Source: CANQDT01 sp051878935 (GTDB lineage: Bacteria > Bacillota > Clostridia > Lachnospirales > Lachnospiraceae). From it: a stretch of 38,123 nt of DNA. The translations under genes and the position numbers were made by a program. The stretch is from NCBI GenBank assembly GCA_051878935.1, contig JBJELB010000075.1:1-38123 (forward strand), written 5' to 3'. Of this stretch, positions 7,423 through 16,649 are shown in pieces. The notes under the pieces were generated by a model, which was given only the letters and a program-made list of their open reading frames with translations, was not told where the DNA came from and did not search any database. The stretch's first letter is position 1. Every line of letters begins with the position of its first letter.

Positions 7423-7844
7423 TACAAAATATATCATCTTCCCCGCCTAGTCCCCCTGACTGCCCATACGGATTTGTTTTTTTCTTGCACCGTTTTCCGG
7501 TTCAAGAAAGACATGGCACTCCATGTCCATCACGTTTGATTACGCGCCTTATGAATAAACTTGTCAACCATCTGTGTTTCATGTATCTTTTCGGGGGCGT
7601 TTGAAAACGTCGGTGCTTAGCTCCTATATTTTAGGAGCTTACGCACCGCTACGTTTGAAACCGTGTGAGAACTTCCCCCAAAAAGATACTGAAACCACTA
7701 GCGGTTGACTCAAACAATTCAACGGCGCGTTGCGTGACGTCCATTGGAGTGCGTGGCTTTCTAAGGACCGGGGTGTCAGCGAAAAAAACAAATCCGTATG
7801 GGCAGTCAGGGGGGAGCTAGGCGGGGAAAAAGATATATTTTGTA
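7423..7844. repeat. 422-bp foldback (long imperfect palindrome) element
   Basis: This fills the stretch of about 480 bases between trmH and pfkA, which holds no gene. The ends are inverted repeats of 62 and 64 bases (7423-7484 and 7781-7844) that differ by about two mismatches and two extra bases. They begin TACAAAATATAT and contain CCCCGCCTAG and CTGACTGCCCATACGG. The inner parts are also inverted copies of each other, more diverged (for example GTCAACC and GGTTGAC, CACTCCA and TGGAGTG, ACGCGCC and GGCGCG). The centre is a hairpin, GCTCCTA-N5-TAGGAGC, at 7619-7637. As RNA it would fold into one rod. TA at both ends could be a target duplication. No protein is encoded, so it is either a non-autonomous transposable element or a structured RNA. 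Confidence 0.85.
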
Positions 7845-7878
7845 AAAAGGCCACGCATATGCGCAGCCTCATTGTTTC

Positions 7879-8865
7879 TTATCTACCTAATAATTTTGCT
7901 ATTTCTAATTCGTATTCATCCAGATCTTTCTTCATATCCAATGCTTCCATGATATCATAGTCAACATATTTACCATTCTTATAGGCAACTACTCTCTGTG
8001 TCTTTCCTGCACACAACAAATCTACTGCATAAGCGCCCATCATAGATGCATGCTTACGGTCAACTGCCGTCGGACTACCACCACGCTGCATATGACCCAA
8101 GATAGTAGCACGTGTTTCAACACCGGTTGCATCTTCAATTCTCTTCGCCATACTATAGGAATATCCGACACCCTCCGCATTAATAACCAGATGATGTGTT
8201 TTTCCCTTCCGGCGGTTCTCAATGATGCTGTCAATAATCCTCTGCTCTAAGCGAGGCATATTTCCATCAAAACGCTCAGGAATCAGGATATCCTCAGCTC
8301 CATTTGCGATACCACACCACAGTGCAATGTAACCGGCATGACGACCCATAACCTCGATAATACTACATCTTTCATGAGAATTCGATGTATCACGAACTTT
8401 ATCAATCGCCTGCATTGCCGTATTAACAGCAGTATCAAAACCAATCGTATAATCAGTACATGCAATATCCAAATCAATCGTACCCGGAATACCAATCGCA
8501 TTAATTCCCTGTTCTGCCAGCTTTTTCGCACCATTGAAAGAACCGTCACCACCAATAACAACTAATCCATCAATGCCATGCTTGCGACAGACATCTGCTC
8601 CTTTTTTCTGATATTCCAAATATTTAAACTCTTCACAACGAGCAGTAAATAAAACAGTACCACCCCTTTGTATAGTTTCAGACATGTCTTTGGATGTCAA
8701 ATCAACGATTTCTTCATTCAACAATCCATTATAGCCCTTTTTAATACCCTTAACTTTTAAGCCTCGCGCCAAAGCAGTTCTTACAACAGAACGAATCGCT
8801 GCATTCATTCCCGGAGCATCACCACCACTTGTTAATACACCGATTGTTTTTACTGCATTACTCAT
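7879..8865 (-). CDS. pfkA: ATP-dependent 6-phosphofructokinase
   Basis: Glycolytic enzyme, fructose-6-phosphate + ATP to fructose-1,6-bisphosphate, in the cytoplasm. The 328-aa length is that of bacterial PfkA. Motifs: GVLTSGGDAPGMNAAIRSVV at the N-terminus (ATP binding), VVIGGDGSFNGA with Gly after the GGD (the ATP-using rather than pyrophosphate-using form), TIDLDIACTDYTIGFDTA at the active site, EVMGRHAGYIALW and GHMQRGGSPTAVDR. In the active-site motif the usual TIDNDI-x-G reads TIDLDI-x-C; the catalytic Asp remains. I recall this variant from other Lachnospiraceae. A GGAGG precedes the ATG; dnaE ends 67 bases upstream, and the two may share a transcript. Confidence 0.96.
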   Translation of the reverse strand: MSNAVKTIGVLTSGGDAPGMNAAIRSVVRTALARGLKVKGIKKGYNGLLNEEIVDLTSKDMSETIQRGGTVLFTARCEEFKYLEYQKKGADVCRKHGIDGLVVIGGDGSFNGAKKLAEQGINAIGIPGTIDLDIACTDYTIGFDTAVNTAMQAIDKVRDTSNSHERCSIIEVMGRHAGYIALWCGIANGAEDILIPERFDGNMPRLEQRIIDSIIENRRKGKTHHLVINAEGVGYSYSMAKRIEDATGVETRATILGHMQRGGSPTAVDRKHASMMGAYAVDLLCAGKTQRVVAYKNGKYVDYDIMEALDMKKDLDEYELEIAKLLGR

Positions 8866-8932
8866 ATCTCAATTACCTCCAAATGCTCTTTCGGATTGAT
8901 AAATTATTCACTATTTCTGTATTTTAATCTAT

Positions 8933-11900
8933 TTAAGAAAGATTTTCAATAGATATTTTTTTATAGGCGATGTTGGATTTGCCAAATTTTTGTTCCAAAT
9001 ATCGATTTTTTTCGTCATTTTGCACAATCCAATACTGCTTTTGCAGTTTCATATACGCCTTTTCTTCTTTACAGAATATAACAATCGGACAATTACCGCC
9101 TGTTCCTTTCAAAACATCTAACAACTCATCCTGTTGCTTCAGATAAGAAGCCTTATCAGAAAAACAAATCCATATTTCAGAAGGGATCTGATCAAATGGG
9201 TAAATAGCTTCACAGATTAATTTGCCTTCTTCTTCAGAAATGGATGCACGACCCCGAATGTATACCTTCTGATCTTCTGCAAAAACTGACCGGTATCGTT
9301 CATAATCCTTAGGAAAAACAATAACCTCCACCGTTCCGACCAGATCTTCTATCGTTAAAAATGCCATATTCTGATTGTGTTTTGTCATTTTCACGGTAAC
9401 ACCTGAAATCATACCACCTATAATATAAGTAGTATTATCTTTTGCTCTCGTTTTATGCGTCTCTTCATCAATTTGAAAATCTGTAGAACGAGCTGTGGTA
9501 TTCTCTGACATCTCTTTTTCATACTCTTCCAGTGGATGCCCGGTAATATAGATACCCAATACTTCTTTTTCCATAGCAAGCATCTGGTCTTTCTCATACT
9601 CACCACAGTCCGGATAGTGCACCTCAAATTTCTGTTTTGACTCCTCATCAAAGAAATCAATCAGACTCATCTGTCCACTAATCGACGATTTCCGTTCACG
9701 ACTTATATTGTCCATCATACCAATATAAACCATCATCTGCTGTCTTCTCGTCCGCCCAAGGGAATCCATCGCTCCTGCCTTAATCAGATTTTCTACAGAA
9801 CGTTTATTTAATTCTTTTTCATCACGAGCCAGCATACGCTCCAGGAAATTTTGTAAATTATTAAATTTCATCGGTTTCCCGTCTTTGTCAGTTTTGTTTC
9901 TCTCATCCACAATACTGTCGATGACATTTTTTCCGAGATTCTTAATTGCAGTCATTCCATAACGGATCTTGCCATCAACTACTACAAAATCTCCCTCCCC
10001 CTCATTAATATCAGGAGGAAGAATCTGAATTCCCATCTGCCGACATGCCAAAATATATTCCGAAATCTTCGTTGGATTACCCAGCACAGAGGTCAACAAT
10101 GCTGCCATAAATTCAACCGGATAGTAGCATTTTAAATAAGCAGTCTGATAGGATACTACTGCATATGCAGCTGCATGCGACTTATTAAATGCATATTTCG
10201 CAAAATCAATCATGTTATCATATATCTTATTTGCTACCTCAGCGGATATCCCATTTTTCACACATCCCGGTATCTGTAATTCTTCATTACCATATACAAA
10301 ATACTCCCGCTCTTTCTCCATAACATCGGCTTTTTTCTTGGACATGGCACGGCGTACAATATCACTTCTGCCGAGAGTATATCCGGCAAGCTCCATTACG
10401 ATCTGCATTACCTGCTCCTGATATACGATACAGCCATACGTCGGTGCCAGAATTTTCTCCAGCTGCGGTGTATCATAGGTAATATTCTCCGGATGATTTT
10501 TCCCTTCAATATACCGCGGAATAAAGTCCATCGGTCCCGGCCGGTATAGGGAAATTCCCGCAATGACATCTTCCAGATTATTCGGTCGTAGTTCCTTCAT
10601 GAAGTTTTTCATACCCTGACTCTCCAACTGGAAGACCCCGTCCGTTTTGCCGGAACTGATTAAATCATAGACATTTTTATCATCATAATCAATCGTCGTC
10701 ATATCCAGTGGTTTTGCACCCGGGTCAGCTGACATGCGTTTCTTGTTCGCCATGCGAAGTGCATTCTGAATCACCGTCAATGTACGGAGTCCTAAGAAGT
10801 CCATCTTTAACAATCCCAGCTGTTCAATCGTTGTCATCGTAAACTGGGTCGTCACTGCATTATCCGAACCGGTCGAAAGCGGGACATATTCATCAATTGC
10901 TTCCTGACCTATCACAACACCCGCTGCATGCATCGATGTGTGGCGGGGCAAGCCCTCCAAACGGCGTGCCATGTCAATCAGTTCTTTAATCTCAGGGTCT
11001 GTATCATAAACCTGTTTCAGTTCGCTGTTGTTCATCTGCAGCGTTTTATCTATCGTAATTCCCAACTCGTTCGGAATCATTTTTGCAATGGCATCCACAC
11101 GGGCATACGGAATATCCAGAACACGACCCACATCACGAATGACACCTTTTGCCGCCATCGTACCAAAGGTTACAATCTGTACTACTTTTTCTTTACCATA
11201 TTTTTGCACAACATAATCGATGACTTCCTGTCTCCGTTCAAAGCAAAAATCTATGTCAATATCCGGCATGGATACACGTTCCGGATTCAAAAAGCGCTCA
11301 AAAAGCAGATGATACCGAATCGGGTCAATGTCGGTGATTTCCAAACAGTAGGAAACCAGACTGCCTGCTGCCGATCCACGCCCCGGTCCTACAGCAATCC
11401 CGTTTTGTTTTGCGTAATGAATAAAATCCCATACGATTAGAAAGTAGTCCACATACCCCATCGTACGGATGGTATCCAGTTCATATTCGAGACGGGTAGT
11501 CAGTTCTTCCGTAATTACCGTATAACGTCTCTCAAGACCTTCTCTGCATAATTTCTCCAGATACCGGAATGCCGTATAGCCATCAGGAACATCATATTTA
11601 GGCACCTTTTGTTCACCGAATACAATCTCTACATTACAACGCTCCGCAATTCTATGGGTGTTCTCCAACGCTTCCTGGGCATATGGAAACAAGTGTTTCA
11701 TCTCTTCTTCTGATTTTAAGTAAAACTGCCCTCCCTCGTATCTCATACGATTCTCATCCGAACGCAGCTTTTGTGTCTGAATACAGAGTAAAATATCATG
11801 TGCCTCCGCATCACTGTCATAAATATAGTGAACATCATTGGTCGCTACCAGTGGGATGTTGGTTTCTTTGGACATACGAAGAAGACCATTGTTCACTACA

Positions 11901-12451
11901 GCCTGTTCGCTGATACCATGGTCTTGTAATTCCAGAAAAAAATTGTCTTTTCCAAAAATCGATTGTAAATGAAGAGCGGCCTTGCGGGCCTCATCATAGA
12001 AGCCCTTCTTCAGCCAGTTTGCAACCTCACCCGCCAGGCAGGCAGATAAGGCAATAATCCCTTCATGATATTGTTCCAGCACTTCATAATCAACGCGCGG
12101 CTTATAATAAAAGCCTTCCGTATATCCTCTGGAAACTATTTTCATCAGATTATGGTATCCCTTGTCATTTTCGGCAAGTAATACCAGATGATGATATCGT
12201 TCTTCTCCCTTTATGTTCTCACGATCAAAGCGGGAGCCCGGAGCAACATATACCTCACAGCCGATAATCGGTTTGATTCCGGCATTATGACAGGCACGAT
12301 AGAAATCAATCACGCCGAACATCACGCCGTGATCGGTAATTGCCAGGCTGTCCATACCCAGTTCTGCTGCTCTGACCGCTATCTCATTAATCTTACTGGA
12401 GCCGTCTAACAGACTATACTCCGTATGAACATGTAAATGTGTAAATGCCAT
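8933..12451 (-). CDS. dnaE: DNA polymerase III subunit alpha, DnaE type
   Basis: Replicative polymerase subunit of 1172 aa. The PHP domain (residues 1-280) starts HLHVHTEYSLLDGSSKINE. The polymerase core includes GPGRGSAAGSLVSYC and PDIDIDFCFERR with the catalytic aspartates, then HTSMHAAGVVIG, QEQVMQIVMELAGYTLGR and FNKSHAAAYAVVSYQTAYLK. A helix-hairpin-helix part is followed by an OB fold (AFLTIEDLVGTVEVIVFP) near residue 1040. In Firmicutes DnaE works together with PolC, probably extending primers. The start codon is two bases after the stop of the upstream phosphoribosyltransferase-like gene and has hardly any ribosome binding site, so it is likely translated by coupling. Confidence 0.97.
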   Translation of the reverse strand: MAFTHLHVHTEYSLLDGSSKINEIAVRAAELGMDSLAITDHGVMFGVIDFYRACHNAGIKPIIGCEVYVAPGSRFDRENIKGEERYHHLVLLAENDKGYHNLMKIVSRGYTEGFYYKPRVDYEVLEQYHEGIIALSACLAGEVANWLKKGFYDEARKAALHLQSIFGKDNFFLELQDHGISEQAVVNNGLLRMSKETNIPLVATNDVHYIYDSDAEAHDILLCIQTQKLRSDENRMRYEGGQFYLKSEEEMKHLFPYAQEALENTHRIAERCNVEIVFGEQKVPKYDVPDGYTAFRYLEKLCREGLERRYTVITEELTTRLEYELDTIRTMGYVDYFLIVWDFIHYAKQNGIAVGPGRGSAAGSLVSYCLEITDIDPIRYHLLFERFLNPERVSMPDIDIDFCFERRQEVIDYVVQKYGKEKVVQIVTFGTMAAKGVIRDVGRVLDIPYARVDAIAKMIPNELGITIDKTLQMNNSELKQVYDTDPEIKELIDMARRLEGLPRHTSMHAAGVVIGQEAIDEYVPLSTGSDNAVTTQFTMTTIEQLGLLKMDFLGLRTLTVIQNALRMANKKRMSADPGAKPLDMTTIDYDDKNVYDLISSGKTDGVFQLESQGMKNFMKELRPNNLEDVIAGISLYRPGPMDFIPRYIEGKNHPENITYDTPQLEKILAPTYGCIVYQEQVMQIVMELAGYTLGRSDIVRRAMSKKKADVMEKEREYFVYGNEELQIPGCVKNGISAEVANKIYDNMIDFAKYAFNKSHAAAYAVVSYQTAYLKCYYPVEFMAALLTSVLGNPTKISEYILACRQMGIQILPPDINEGEGDFVVVDGKIRYGMTAIKNLGKNVIDSIVDERNKTDKDGKPMKFNNLQNFLERMLARDEKELNKRSVENLIKAGAMDSLGRTRRQQMMVYIGMMDNISRERKSSISGQMSLIDFFDEESKQKFEVHYPDCGEYEKDQMLAMEKEVLGIYITGHPLEEYEKEMSENTTARSTDFQIDEETHKTRAKDNTTYIIGGMISGVTVKMTKHNQNMAFLTIEDLVGTVEVIVFPKDYERYRSVFAEDQKVYIRGRASISEEEGKLICEAIYPFDQIPSEIWICFSDKASYLKQQDELLDVLKGTGGNCPIVIFCKEEKAYMKLQKQYWIVQNDEKNRYLEQKFGKSNIAYKKISIENLS

Positions 12452-12453
12452 AA

Positions 12454-13095
12454 TTATAATTTTGAATAGCCATAGCTGTTAACAATGGCATCAATCTTAC
12501 GTTTCTCAGCACATAATGGACAATCCTTAAATGAGTATGTCTGATAGTCCGGAATATCTTTCGTACTAAAGACTGATTTGATATCAATTCCATCCTTTGA
12601 ATCAATCGCACTGAAAATTGCCTCGATTCCAACTACGTTACCGCTGTAGTATTTGATACATTCCAGGCTGCGATTAATCGTTTTACCGGTCGTACAGGAG
12701 GCTATCAATAACAAAACATTCTTATTCCATACCATAGGCTGGACATTGTCACGAAAGATCATCTGACCATTATTATTGAACTCAGGAGTAACCACATAAA
12801 TGTTTTTCTCCTTATTCAGAGAATTAATTCCGTTCTTCGTCAATTCTTCTGCAAGGTAACCACCAATGACCTCACATCCGTCCATACAGATAATCGTATC
12901 AATATCAGTATTATTCACATATACCTTCGCCATAGCACGAGCACACTCTTTCGCCATCTTGGTACCATATTTGATATTCGTCATATCAATATAATAATTA
13001 ATATGGGAGTGATTCGTAGCAAAATGTCCCGGCATAACCTTAAGCTCTACCTTTTTATTCTCCTTAGCATGTACTTTCATAAATCTCTGTTCCAT
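12454..13095 (-). CDS. Phosphoribosyltransferase-like protein (orotate PRTase-related)
   Basis: A 213-aa protein with the type I phosphoribosyltransferase fold. The start is the ATG at 13093-13095 (MEQRFMKVHAKENKK), 14 bases after GGAGG; a TTG start nine codons earlier lacks a site. The PRPP loop appears as VLLLIASCTTGKTINRS, in which the two acidic residues normally before the TTG are replaced by Ala-Ser, so catalysis may be altered or lost. A C-terminal CPLC could be half of a metal site. It is often labelled orotate phosphoribosyltransferase in clostridia, but no pyrimidine genes are near; it lies two bases upstream of dnaE and is expressed with it. Function beyond the fold is uncertain. 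Confidence 0.72.
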   Translation of the reverse strand: MEQRFMKVHAKENKKVELKVMPGHFATNHSHINYYIDMTNIKYGTKMAKECARAMAKVYVNNTDIDTIICMDGCEVIGGYLAEELTKNGINSLNKEKNIYVVTPEFNNNGQMIFRDNVQPMVWNKNVLLLIASCTTGKTINRSLECIKYYSGNVVGIEAIFSAIDSKDGIDIKSVFSTKDIPDYQTYSFKDCPLCAEKRKIDAIVNSYGYSKL

Positions 13096-13139
13096 AACTA
13101 CATTCCTCCTGTCAATTTTCAAGTGAAATATTTTTAAAA

Positions 13140-13168
13140 ATTATATCATATTTATGTTAAGAACTCAA
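13140..13168 (-). promoter_or_regulatory. Sigma-A promoter of the PRTase-like gene and dnaE
   Basis: TTGAGT (13163-13168), 17 bases, TATAAT (13140-13145) on the minus strand, 44 bases before the ATG at 13095. Confidence 0.7.
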
Positions 13169-13288
13169 CTGATATGTGTTAATATTCGGTCTTAGAATAG
13201 CATGTCGGGCGCAGGCAAAGATGCTGTCCTTCGAGGAAGCAGTTTGATGTATGAAAGGGATATGACCCTTCGTGATCTCTATTTTTTT

Positions 13289-14383
13289 TCAGTGAATGAA
13301 ACGCATCATTTTGGCAATATTACAGGTTAATACACGATCAATGCGTGGATAAGAGCGATGACGATAGGCACTGGCGGCAGATTCAAAGAGCAGATAGAGA
13401 TGATTCTCTTTTGCTTCGATTTGTTCGAGTTTCTGAGGCAGCCAAAACGTTCCGATTGCTTCGCTCTTTTTGAGCGTCTGAATGTTGCCATTATTTTTAA
13501 AAATGTAGAGTCTGGATGCTGCTGCACCATATGATTGTGAAACAAAAATATAATCATCTGTAATAGAAATGCCCTGATACCGTTCCGAAATATGAACCAG
13601 ACTGTTTGGCAATACAGCAGGGAACAGCGAATCGATATGGTAATAATAAGCCTCATTCAACAATCCTTTGGAATTCAATGGAAAGGTTTCCATATAGCTG
13701 TCACTTTTGGATGAAAAATCACCCACATACAATGTATGATTGTGTATGTCCAGAAAAGAGGCGGCGGAAATTGTTTTCAGACGGTAGATGTGCTGATACG
13801 GGATAGCTCCCTGAGTTTCTCTGTAGTCATAGTTTATGATATCTCGCATAGGGATACAAATCACACTGGCAGAATCAGCGGTCGCGCCGGATACCCACAG
13901 GTTGTTGTGTAGTTCGTCATAAGCTAGTCCACCAACATGGGCACGCGTCGGAAGAATTACTTCTTTGATAAAATTATGGGTATCCCTATCCAAAAGATAC
14001 AAAACGGATTGATGGGTATGAGTATAGCAATATGCACTGATGATGACATATTGGTCAGTAACAGTGAGACCTTGTGGTGTCATGGACGTGCAGATGGAAG
14101 TGGTGTGATCAGCATGATTCATAGTCACAGTTTCCAGAAGTCCGGGAATGATATAGGTACCGTATTGCACCTCGTTTTCGCGGCCGGAAAAAGCAAAGTC
14201 AGTCAGGTCGTCATAATAGGATAAGGTGTTCATCAGCTTTGAGAGCGATTGTACAGCCGGGATAGTGTTTGTTTCTGTATATGTTGTGCTCCGTTCATGT
14301 GTCCTTTGATAAAAGAACATAAAATAAACAAAGGTGCATAAGAATAATAGAAGCAGAACAGGAAATAGAATTCGTTTTTTCAT
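13289..14383 (-). CDS. Exported or membrane-anchored protein of unknown function, beta-propeller-like
   Basis: A 364-aa protein starting MKKRILFPVLLLLFLCTFVY, with GGAAGGTG nine bases upstream; 19 further residues upstream in the open frame are not counted. One hydrophobic segment (about residues 5-27) is a signal anchor or uncleaved signal, with the rest outside the cell. The body has repeated short beta-type stretches such as QGLTVTDQYVIISAYCY, VGGLAYDELHNNLWVSGA and YQGISITDDYIFVSQSYG, the pattern of a YncE-like propeller that follows displayed values. I do not recognise a named family and see no catalytic motif. Its 3' 200 bases and a short internal piece recur, inverted, at 18856-19128 as a broken copy. 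Confidence 0.78.
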   Translation of the reverse strand: MKKRILFPVLLLLFLCTFVYFMFFYQRTHERSTTYTETNTIPAVQSLSKLMNTLSYYDDLTDFAFSGRENEVQYGTYIIPGLLETVTMNHADHTTSICTSMTPQGLTVTDQYVIISAYCYTHTHQSVLYLLDRDTHNFIKEVILPTRAHVGGLAYDELHNNLWVSGATADSASVICIPMRDIINYDYRETQGAIPYQHIYRLKTISAASFLDIHNHTLYVGDFSSKSDSYMETFPLNSKGLLNEAYYYHIDSLFPAVLPNSLVHISERYQGISITDDYIFVSQSYGAAASRLYIFKNNGNIQTLKKSEAIGTFWLPQKLEQIEAKENHLYLLFESAASAYRHRSYPRIDRVLTCNIAKMMRFIH

Positions 14384-14420
14384 CGTGTATGTCACCTTCC
14401 TCTCGCTGTAAATAAAATAG

Positions 14421-14467
14421 TTGAAAAGGAAAAATGCCACGAAGCAAACAGCAACGCAGCATTTTTC
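14421..14467 (-). terminator. Probable terminator after tRNA-Thr
   Basis: Minus-strand arms GAAAAATGC / GCATTTTTC (14429-14467) surround a 21-base loop and are followed by CTTTTC. It lies 11 bases beyond the 3' end of the tRNA. The stem is AT-rich, so strength is uncertain. Confidence 0.5.
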
Positions 14468-14477
14468 AAATAGAAAA

Positions 14478-14550
14478 AGCTGAAAATCGGACTTGAACCG
14501 ACGACCCCTTCATTACGAGTGAAGTGCTCTACCAACTGAGCTATTTCAGC
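14478..14550 (-). tRNA. tRNA-Thr (anticodon CGU)
   Basis: 73 nt on the minus strand with a full cloverleaf: acceptor GCTGAAA pairs with TTTCAGC, the D arm reads TAGCTCAGTTGGTAGAGC, the anticodon loop is CTCGTAA, and the T arm is CGTCGGTTCAAGTCCG. The discriminator base is U and CCA is not encoded. It would read ACG codons. No duplicated tRNA 3' end was found in the window, so it does not look like an occupied integration site. Confidence 0.95.
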
Positions 14551-14674
14551 AATTCCGTTGATTATATTAACACATATCCTAGGAGTTTTCAACCTAAATA
14601 TGATACAATTTTCAAATTTTTAACCAGCCTCTCTTCTACAGACACAACAATACAACAGAATTTATCACAGACAA

Positions 14675-14723
14675 CTAAAACGGGGCTGTCGCTTCACGAA
14701 TGAATTCGTTAAAGCGACAGCCC
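14675..14723 (-). terminator. Strong terminator after the amylase gene
   Basis: Perfect 12-bp stem GGGCTGTCGCTT / AAGCGACAGCCC (14683-14694 with 14712-14723) with the loop partly self-pairing (CGAATTCATTCG) and a following CCGTTTTAG on the minus strand. It lies just after the stop of the dockerin-containing reading frame. Confidence 0.85.
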
Positions 14724-14735
14724 AATGCAATGTTC

Positions 14736-16649
14736 TCATACAAAGTAAGCCTTTTCTCCTGATGCTACACTCAATATTGCTATTGCATCCATTTCATTAA
14801 CAATCTGATCTCCATTCACATCTGCCACTTCCGGTGATACGTCATCCGGATACAATAAAACACTCAGGGCATCAACCGCTGTAATCTTCTTATCGCCATT
14901 CACATTACCTACTGTGCTAGGAGAACATTCCCACAGTGCCGAAACCACAGTATCCTCCGAAATGGTTATGCTGTCTCCCGGCTGATATTGTGTTCCGTTT
15001 ACGCTCCATCCTGTAAAGTCACCGCGGTATTCAGGGTGAAGGAATAAATTTGTTGGAAGCGTGTAAATTCCGCTGGTGTTTAACAGTTCCTCCATATATC
15101 CCATGCCGCCGTTAAAGGTGATTATATTCACACCCGAAGTATCCTCCGGTCTGATGCCTTCACCGTATGTTGACCACGAGCCTGTGCTGTTTGAATATAT
15201 ATTGTTTCCGTCTGTAGGAATCAAAAGGTCGCCTGTTTGGCTTGAGCCGTCATTGAAAATAATATTTGGATATTCCTCCTGTGATACTGTTAGTTTCCAG
15301 ATATTTGTACCCTCTATATTTTCCATCCTTGTTCCAGGCCATGATGCCATATTACCTCCGCCGGTCTTCCAGCAATATGCGTTTACGGTACTCCAGCCGG
15401 CATCATTTCGTAGATAAATTACATTTTCTACTACTTGAGTTTCATCGTCTTCCGAATTCCATGCTGCCTTAAATTCTGTATCCGCTTCTATAGCAAGCTT
15501 TGCTCCAGCTTTGTAATATTTTGTTCCATCCCACCAACAGGCAAAGAGCTTATCATCATCGCGGATAAAGGAACATTCGGGAAGGGTTATAATTCCCGAT
15601 ACGGTTTTAATACTATCCATCGTGCCGTTGGCACTATCAGATGAGAAACTTGCAGTATAATATGGATTTACCTTAAAATACTTATAGCTTCCATTGTCAC
15701 TGCCGTTATACTCAACTGCCCCGACACCGTCAGTATTTTGGCTCGCGGTTGTATCGTATGCTTTTGTAAAACCCGAACAATCCGGGACACTCGACAATGC
15801 CGCGCCTTTATAGGAAACTGCCGTTACAACAGCGTCTGTAAGTTTTATGACATCTGAGTCAAGGGCAAAGCTCTCCTCACCAAGAGCGTTCAAAACCCCT
15901 CCGCTAATCTCAACAGAGGCGCTTGCGGCCATGGCTTTCTGTCTGCCGCTTAGTGTAACATTGCTGCCGGAAACGTTCACATCAGAAGCATGCACAGCGG
16001 TGTCTTTCGCATTGATTACAAGACTTGCGTTACCTTTTATATCAACGCTTCCGCTTTCAGCATTTATTCCGTAATCGCCACCGCTAATTGTGTTTTCGCT
16101 GTCTTCTGTCATTAAAATATTAATACTACCGCTCGAAGTTATTTCTTCGCCCTTATATCCATTCAGGATAAGAGTATTATTCTGAACTTCATATTCTGCC
16201 GTGCCGTCACCTAAAATATCAGCGCAATTTACATTGGATACCTGTTGATTACCTAAATAAAGGTCGTAATATACAATATCCTTCCACACCGGCACTGCTG
16301 TCGAATCAGACTTAATCAGCACTGATGTTCCTGCATCATATTCTACACCGTTTATGCTCCATGCCTTAAACACCTTGTCTGCAGGAGGTATAAAGGTACA
16401 TTGCGGTAAAGTAACATAACCCGAGTAAGACGAGCTGATACTCTCCATGTTGCCCTCTGCACCGTTTCCGTCAAAGCTCAGCGTATTGGTTGACAATTCA
16501 AACTCTGTGTCAAGTCCGGTAAAGCCATCCGCTTCACACACATATACACTCATGTTGCCCTTGCCCGGAGCATCCACCGAGAGAGTTCCGTCTGTAACCG
16601 TCTGCACGTTACCCGTTACGGCATCGACATAGTTTCCGTTAGGAATATT
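14736..16649 (-). pseudogene. Downstream part of the split amylase: repeats, starch-binding module and dockerin
   Basis: The same frame as the gene at 16650-18608, continued after a single TAA. The longest restart ORF begins with GTG at 16605-16607 but has no clear ribosome binding site. Domains in order: end of the amylase C-terminal beta domain; three Listeria-Bacteroides-type repeats (NTLSFDGNGAEGNMESIS, SFSSDSANGTMDSIK, ITFNGGMGYMEELL) that each end near a W-x-x-x-G-x-x-Y motif; between the first two, a beta-rich segment of many short turns; a CBM26-like starch-binding module (VIYLRNDAGWSTVNAYCW, SWPGTRMENIEG, IIFNDGSSQTGDLL); and a C-terminal dockerin with two calcium-binding repeats (NVNGDKKITAVDALSVLL and DVNGDQIVNEMDAIAILS). 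A dockerin attaches a protein to a cohesin scaffold at the cell surface, as in amylosomes. Unless the stop is read through, this part is not joined to the catalytic domain. Confidence 0.8.

Noticed and set aside
7639..7960. Open frames inside the foldback element on both strands
   Set aside because: They mirror each other because of the palindrome, lack ribosome binding sites and one runs into pfkA antisense.
12414..12632. 72-aa minus-strand frame across the dnaE start
   Set aside because: It overlaps dnaE and the PRTase-like gene in another frame, and has no ribosome binding site.
13202..13330. Plus-strand 42-codon frame starting MSGAGKDAVLRGSS
   Set aside because: No ribosome binding site, and its second half runs antisense over the end of the gene at 13289-14383. 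Probably chance, though the sequence 13124-13288 contains nothing else that I can name.
14478..14550. tRNA-Thr as an integration site for the amylase region
   Set aside because: The amylase lies on the 5' side of the tRNA, no repeat of the tRNA 3' end was found and no integrase is near.
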